Source of the DNA: Beijerinckiaceae bacterium
Lineage (GTDB): Bacteria; Pseudomonadota; Alphaproteobacteria; Rhizobiales; Beijerinckiaceae
Direction of reading: 5' to 3'
DNA length: 62,257 bases
Assembly (NCBI GenBank): GCA_947474545.1
Contig: CANJJI010000005.1
Location: 1-62,257 of the forward strand
Under the pieces are notes generated by a model. The model saw nothing but the letters and a program-made list of their open reading frames with translations. It did not search any database and was not told the DNA's origin. The first letter of the stretch is position 1. Each line of letters opens with the position of its first letter. Both the position numbers and the translations under genes were made by a program. Positions 58,340-62,257 of the stretch are shown here, one piece after another.

Positions 58340-59524
58340 ATGCTGTTTGGCTTCAAGATATCCAGGGGTTTGGGCGCGCTGCGCCGGGCGTTTCCAGCGC
58401 TGGTTGCAGGAGCGCTGGGGCTGGCGCTGGCGGGCTGTATTCCCGCATCCCTTGCGGATACGACAGCTACCGGCGCCCTGTTCGGCTCGCGACCGCCTGC
58501 CGAACCGCTGTCGCTTAATATCTTTGTGGCCTCCACCCGGCCGGATCCGCGTGGAAATCCGCTGGGCGACGGCTCCGCGCATTTTGCGCTCAACATGATC
58601 AGTGTGCCGCCGGGCCATCGCGCAGGGCAGATCGAACTGCCGGCCTTTGGCAAGGCGCACCCAAAAAGCCATTTTCTCGTCACCTATGAGCGCGGCATGG
58701 GCGCAGAGGAATTTTCCTCGCAGATCGCCAGCAATGTCTCCGGCCGTGTCGGCGCCGATCGCGACGTGCTCGTATTCGTGCATGGCTTCAACACGAGTCT
58801 CGACGAGGCGCGCTTGCGCCTCGCCCAGATCGTCGCCGACGGCCGTTTCGGCGGCGTCCCCGTGCTGTTTACATGGGCATCCTCCGGGAATTTCCTCGCT
58901 TATGAATCCGACAAACAGGCCGCCACAGTGGCGCGCGATGCTCTGGGCAATCTGTTGCGCGACCTTGGCCAGGCGCCGGGCATTGGCCGCGTGCACGTGC
59001 TCGCCCATTCCATGGGCGGCTGGCTGGCCATGGAGACGTTGCGGGAAGCCGCTATCAGCGGCAACGGCAGTCTCAACGGGCATCTTGGGGAAGTCATGCT
59101 GGCCGCGCCCGATATTGATCTTGGCGTATTCCGTCAGCAGATGGCGCGTCTAAAGGGCGCGCGGGTCTCGGTATTTGCTTCGGCTGGCGACCGCGCGCTG
59201 AATCTCTCAAGCCGCCTCGCAGGTCAGCGTCCGCGCGTGGGCGCCATCGACGCGTCCAAATCCAGCGATCGTGCCGAACTGCAGAAACTTGGCGTGACTA
59301 TTTATGACCTCTCGCAGTTTTCCGCCGGACTGACGGGCCACGCCATCTACGCCAACGCGCCCGCCGTCATCCGCACCATCGGCAATGAACTGACGCGTAC
59401 GCGCGAAGGCGAGGGAGCGGGCATGTCCGTAATCGATGCGGGTGTGAACCGCCCCGCGCCCGCGCTGGCCGCGCCGGGTCCCGTGGAAACATTGCCGCTG
59501 CCGGAGAGTGGCGCGGCGAAGTAA
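58340..59524 (+). CDS. Lipoprotein alpha/beta hydrolase (DUF900 family)
   Basis: A 394-residue predicted lipoprotein: signal peptide with lipobox LAGC (about C33). The alpha/beta-hydrolase core has LVFVHGFNTSLDEARLR, the nucleophile elbow LAHSMGGWLAMETLR, and a late LTGHAIYANAP with the catalytic His. DUF900 members are extracytoplasmic esterase-like enzymes of unknown substrate. The C-terminal tail is Ala/Pro-rich. ATG 58340 has GGG seven bases upstream; a TTG at 58313 is an alternative. Confidence 0.88.
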   Translation: MLFGFKISRGLGALRRAFPALVAGALGLALAGCIPASLADTTATGALFGSRPPAEPLSLNIFVASTRPDPRGNPLGDGSAHFALNMISVPPGHRAGQIELPAFGKAHPKSHFLVTYERGMGAEEFSSQIASNVSGRVGADRDVLVFVHGFNTSLDEARLRLAQIVADGRFGGVPVLFTWASSGNFLAYESDKQAATVARDALGNLLRDLGQAPGIGRVHVLAHSMGGWLAMETLREAAISGNGSLNGHLGEVMLAAPDIDLGVFRQQMARLKGARVSVFASAGDRALNLSSRLAGQRPRVGAIDASKSSDRAELQKLGVTIYDLSQFSAGLTGHAIYANAPAVIRTIGNELTRTREGEGAGMSVIDAGVNRPAPALAAPGPVETLPLPESGAAK

Positions 59525-59541
59525 ATCGCCTTAAAGTTGCC

Positions 59542-61707
59542 TCACTCCGCCGCCGGCCTCTGCGCATAGCCCAGCCTTGCATTCAACTCTTCCAGCAAGC
59601 GTTCTGCGGCTTCGGCGATATTGGTGCCCGGCGGGAAGATCGCGGCTGCGCCTGCATCACGAAGCGCTGCAAAATCCTGTGGCGGGATAACGCCGCCAAC
59701 GACGATCATGATATCGCCGCGCCCCAGTTTCTCCAGCGCCTCGCGTACCTGTGGCACCAGCGTGAGATGTCCTGCGGCGAGCGAGGAAATGCCGATGACA
59801 TGGACGTTATTGTCAGCGGCCTGTTGTGCGGCTTCTTCTGGCGTGGCGAACAGGGCGCCGACATCGATATCAAAGCCCAGATCTGAGAAGGCGGAGGCGA
59901 TGACCTTCTGTCCCCGGTCATGCCCGTCCTGTCCGACTTTGGCGACCAGCACGCGCGGCCTGCGGCCCTCATTTTCCAGAAAGGCATTGGTCATACGCTG
60001 GACGCGCTTGAACGCATCTGCGCCAGCGCCGGACTCCCGTGCATAAACGCCTTTGATTGTGCGAATCTGCGCTATGTGACGGTTGAAAACTTTCTCCAGC
60101 GCCATCGAGATTTCGCCGACCGTCGCTTTCTCGCGCGCTGCATCAATGGCCAGCGCGAGCAGATTGCCATTGCCGCGCGCACCTTGCGTGAGCGCTGAGA
60201 TCGCGCGCTGGACATTCTGCTCGTTACGTTCGGCGCGCAGCCGCTGCAGTTTATCGATCTGTTGTGCCCGTACGGAGGAATTATCGACCTGCAGCACGTC
60301 AAGTTGCTTCTCGTTGGTCAGCTTGTATTTGTTGACGCCCACGACAACCTGCTGTCCCGTATCGATACGCGCCTGTGTTTTCGCAGCTGCTTCTTCAATG
60401 CGCAATTTCGGCAGGCCCTGGTCGATAGCTTTGGCCATACCGCCCAGCGCTTCCACTTCGTCGATATGCGACTTGGCGCGCGCAGCGAGTTCTCCGGTGA
60501 GCCGTTCCACGTAATAAGAGCCGCCCCACGGATCGATGATGCGCGTCGTCCCGCTTTCCTGCTGCAGGAAGAGCTGGGTATTGCGAGCGATGCGCGCCGA
60601 AAAATCCGATGGCAGCGCCAGCGCTTCATCGAGCGCATTGGTGTGGAGGGATTGTGTATGGCCTTGCGTGGCGGCCATGGCTTCGATCACCGTGCGCATG
60701 ACATTGTTAAACGGATCTTGCGCTGTCAGCGACCAGCCGGATGTCTGGCAATGGGTGCGAAGCGCCAGAGACTTTTCGGATTTTGGTTGAAACGGTTTGA
60801 CCAGATTGGCCCACAAAAGCCTGGCCGCGCGCAGTTTTGCGACTTCCATGTAAAAATTCATTCCGATCGCCCAGAAGAATGACAGGCGCGGCGCAAATGA
60901 ATCCACATCCATCCCCGCAGCGATACCGGCGCGGATATATTCGACGCCATCGGCCAGCGTATAGGCAAGTTCGAGATCCTGGGTCGCGCCTGCCTCCTGC
61001 ATATGATAGCCGGAGATCGAAATCGAATTGAATTTCGGCATGTGCTTAGACGTATAGGCAAAGATATCAGAGATGATGCGCATCGAATCTTTTGGCGGAT
61101 AAATATAGGTATTGCGCACCATGAATTCTTTGAGAATGTCGTTCTGGATCGTGCCGGAGAGTTTATCCTGCGATACGCCCTGCTCTTCAGCCGCAACGAT
61201 ATAAAGCGCGAGTACAGGCAATACCGCTCCATTCATCGTCATGGAAACAGACATGCGATCCAGCGGTATGCCCGAAAAGAGTGTTCGCATGTCGTAGATG
61301 GAGTCTATGGCGACACCGGCCATGCCCACATCACCCGCAACGCGCGGATGATCGCTGTCATAGCCGCGATGGGTCGCCAGATCGAACGCAATGGACAGGC
61401 CTTTCTGGCCGGCGGCGAGATTGCGCCGGTAAAACGCGTTTGAATCTTCAGCCGTCGAGAAACCCGCATATTGGCGCACGGTCCAGGGCTGGTTTACATA
61501 CATCGTCGGGTAAGGGCCGCGCAGAAATGGTGCAATACCCGGATATGTGTCGAGGAAATCGAGCCCGGCGAGATCCGGCGGGCCATAGACGGGCTTGACC
61601 GCAATGCCCTCGGGCGTCAGCCAGCCGGGCGCAACCGCCGCCCCGCTCTGCATCGCGAGCTGAGCTTGCCTGAATTGTACTTTCGAAAAATCAGGAATTT
61701 GCGACAT
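59542..61707 (-). CDS. scpA: Methylmalonyl-CoA mutase
   Basis: A 721-residue adenosylcobalamin-dependent enzyme converting methylmalonyl-CoA and succinyl-CoA. The N-terminal barrel includes [26 protein letters not shown] (in two parts), [25 protein letters not shown] and [13 protein letters not shown]. The C-terminal cobalamin domain holds [10 protein letters not shown] with the base-off His ligand and GGVIPPQD. This is the single-chain, homodimeric type. No small subunit, epimerase or MeaB chaperone gene is in the window. Confidence 0.96.
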   Translation of the reverse strand: MSQIPDFSKVQFRQAQLAMQSGAAVAPGWLTPEGIAVKPVYGPPDLAGLDFLDTYPGIAPFLRGPYPTMYVNQPWTVRQYAGFSTAEDSNAFYRRNLAAGQKGLSIAFDLATHRGYDSDHPRVAGDVGMAGVAIDSIYDMRTLFSGIPLDRMSVSMTMNGAVLPVLALYIVAAEEQGVSQDKLSGTIQNDILKEFMVRNTYIYPPKDSMRIISDIFAYTSKHMPKFNSISISGYHMQEAGATQDLELAYTLADGVEYIRAGIAAGMDVDSFAPRLSFFWAIGMNFYMEVAKLRAARLLWANLVKPFQPKSEKSLALRTHCQTSGWSLTAQDPFNNVMRTVIEAMAATQGHTQSLHTNALDEALALPSDFSARIARNTQLFLQQESGTTRIIDPWGGSYYVERLTGELAARAKSHIDEVEALGGMAKAIDQGLPKLRIEEAAAKTQARIDTGQQVVVGVNKYKLTNEKQLDVLQVDNSSVRAQQIDKLQRLRAERNEQNVQRAISALTQGARGNGNLLALAIDAAREKATVGEISMALEKVFNRHIAQIRTIKGVYARESGAGADAFKRVQRMTNAFLENEGRRPRVLVAKVGQDGHDRGQKVIASAFSDLGFDIDVGALFATPEEAAQQAADNNVHVIGISSLAAGHLTLVPQVREALEKLGRGDIMIVVGGVIPPQDFAALRDAGAAAIFPPGTNIAEAAERLLEELNARLGYAQRPAAE

Positions 61708-61842
61708 GACTCTATGACCCGGCTGCGTGCTGGCGTCATTTTAGCAGAGTCCGGCGTTTGGGCGAACTATCCTTTGGTCAGAACATCAGGCAGGAATGTC
61801 ATGCTGCCTAAAGTCTCCAATTCCTGATTCCTGCATGGAAGG

Positions 61843-62031
61843 CTATTTGATCGAGCCGGTTGTTTCAGATGAGACAAGGGCGTTTGAAATTGTCGTATAA
61901 CGATCACTTATCTTGCTGCTTGTTACGTCCAATGAGCCTATCAGGCCAACAGCAACGATCAAGGCGATCAGGCCATATTCTATGTTCACACTGGCAGCGT
62001 CGTGGCCGAGAAAATGGATAATTTTTTGCAT
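61843..62031 (-). CDS. Flp/Fap type IVb pilin
   Basis: A 62-residue pilin precursor. After a short cytoplasmic leader (MQKIIHFLGHDAA), the EYGLIALIVAVGLIGS motif begins the conserved hydrophobic helix. In most Flp pilins Gly is at the -1 cleavage site; here it is Ala (AASVNIEYG). GGGAG precedes ATG 62031; the ATG at 62043 is also possible. The Tad secretion genes are not adjacent. The IS3 element lies 79 bases upstream. Confidence 0.85.
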   Translation of the reverse strand: MQKIIHFLGHDAASVNIEYGLIALIVAVGLIGSLDVTSSKISDRYTTISNALVSSETTGSIK

Positions 62032-62109
62032 TTTAGCTCCCATGTTAATGCGTATTCATCTTCTAACCTTCCGTCACGTTAGCCTTGAGGGTCAGCCGAA
62101 TGATTAATG

Positions 62110-62257
62110 TGACCTGCCCCTGCATTTTTCCTCCGCGAGGATTTAGAGTCCGGCCCCTCAGAGGACGGACAGATGAAGCGAGCAAGGTTTACAGAAGAGC
62201 AGATCATTGGTGTTTTGCGGGAGCAGGAGGCGGGGGCGAAGACCTCTGATCTTGCGC
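62110..62257 (+). mobile_element. Left end of an IS3-family (IS407-like) insertion sequence, truncated by the window
   Basis: The left end probably begins at TGACCTGCCCC at 62110, the kind of terminal sequence used by IS3-family elements. The orfA transposase gene begins 63 bases in. The right end lies outside the window, so the target-site duplication cannot be checked. Confidence 0.7.
62173..62257 (+). CDS. IS3-family transposase OrfA, partial
   Basis: The first 28 codons of an OrfA protein, opening with MKRARFTEEQIIGVLRE and continuing QEAGAKTSDLA. This matches the N-terminal HTH of the IS407-group OrfA, which binds the terminal repeats and controls frameshift-dependent synthesis of OrfAB. 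AGGACGGACAG precedes the ATG. Truncated at the window end; intactness unknown. Confidence 0.88.
   Translation, partial: MKRARFTEEQIIGVLREQEAGAKTSDLA

Noticed and set aside
58232-59083. A 283-codon open frame on the minus strand under the DUF900 hydrolase
   Set aside because: Antisense shadow with no recognisable domain; the plus-strand protein has a lipobox and an intact alpha/beta hydrolase core.
1-62257. tRNA, rRNA or CRISPR array
   Set aside because: No cloverleaf, rRNA signature or regularly spaced repeat was seen on either strand, although no covariance search could be run.

Overview
The window reads as a chromosomal segment of an alphaproteobacterium of the order Hyphomicrobiales (Rhizobiales). 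The grounds are the rpiA / DUF2059 / gor block, the intergenic palindrome with a GGAAAAGTGG core and its complement (two copies), a second composite palindromic repeat with ATCCCGG ends (two copies), an rpf-free DUF2339 giant membrane protein, and the general codon and GC character. The species cannot be named from sequence alone. No rRNA, tRNA or CRISPR array was seen.

Layout. 1-5.6 kb: rpiA, a DUF2059 protein, gor, a class II aldolase, a RelE/HigB-like toxin with an XRE antitoxin, cytochrome b561 and a PepSY protein. The toxin-antitoxin pair lies between two 67-bp copies of the aldolase 3' end, so it looks like a small inserted cassette. 5.8-11.2 kb (minus strand): an LLM flavin monooxygenase, an LptF-type permease, and a complete ABC importer of the sulfonate/taurine/NMT1 type with a Tat-exported binding protein.

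11.3-22.0 kb: the most distinctive accessory region. It holds an aspartate dehydrogenase-like protein, an atypical SDR and a cupin on the minus strand. Divergent from these is a long tightly packed plus-strand run: unknown 108-aa protein, small recombinase-like HTH protein, Rieske oxygenase, Rid-family protein without the usual Arg, ABC ATPase, binding protein, permease, SDR, alpha/beta hydrolase, IclR regulator and a TctC/Bug binding protein. It looks like an uptake-plus-degradation pathway for an aromatic or N-heterocyclic compound, with substrate unknown.

22.0-36 kb: alanine dehydrogenase, a 1240-aa DUF2339 protein with pyroglutamyl peptidase, a TerC-type membrane protein, a pobA operon with a single-domain MetE-like protein and a PaaI thioesterase, an SDR, a metallophosphoesterase and two orphan Bug-type binding proteins. 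36-41 kb: small secreted proteins (two are paralogues with a shared C-terminal motif), a DMT transporter, an MBL-fold hydrolase and DUF1499. 41-49.4 kb: YkgJ-type protein, M48 peptidase plus DUF898 pair, MarR, Tat phosphoesterase, L,D-transpeptidase, histone-deacetylase-family amidohydrolase, DUF2233 and SOUL proteins.

49.4-62.3 kb: the folate operon folP-folB-folK, a ClpP-like secreted protein, aroC, a YfhO-like membrane protein, an MDR dehydrogenase, xseB, a lipoprotein alpha/beta hydrolase, methylmalonyl-CoA mutase, a Flp pilin, and at the right edge the left end of an IS3-family (IS407-like) insertion sequence. Starts given here were chosen by Shine-Dalgarno position; several are GTG or TTG.
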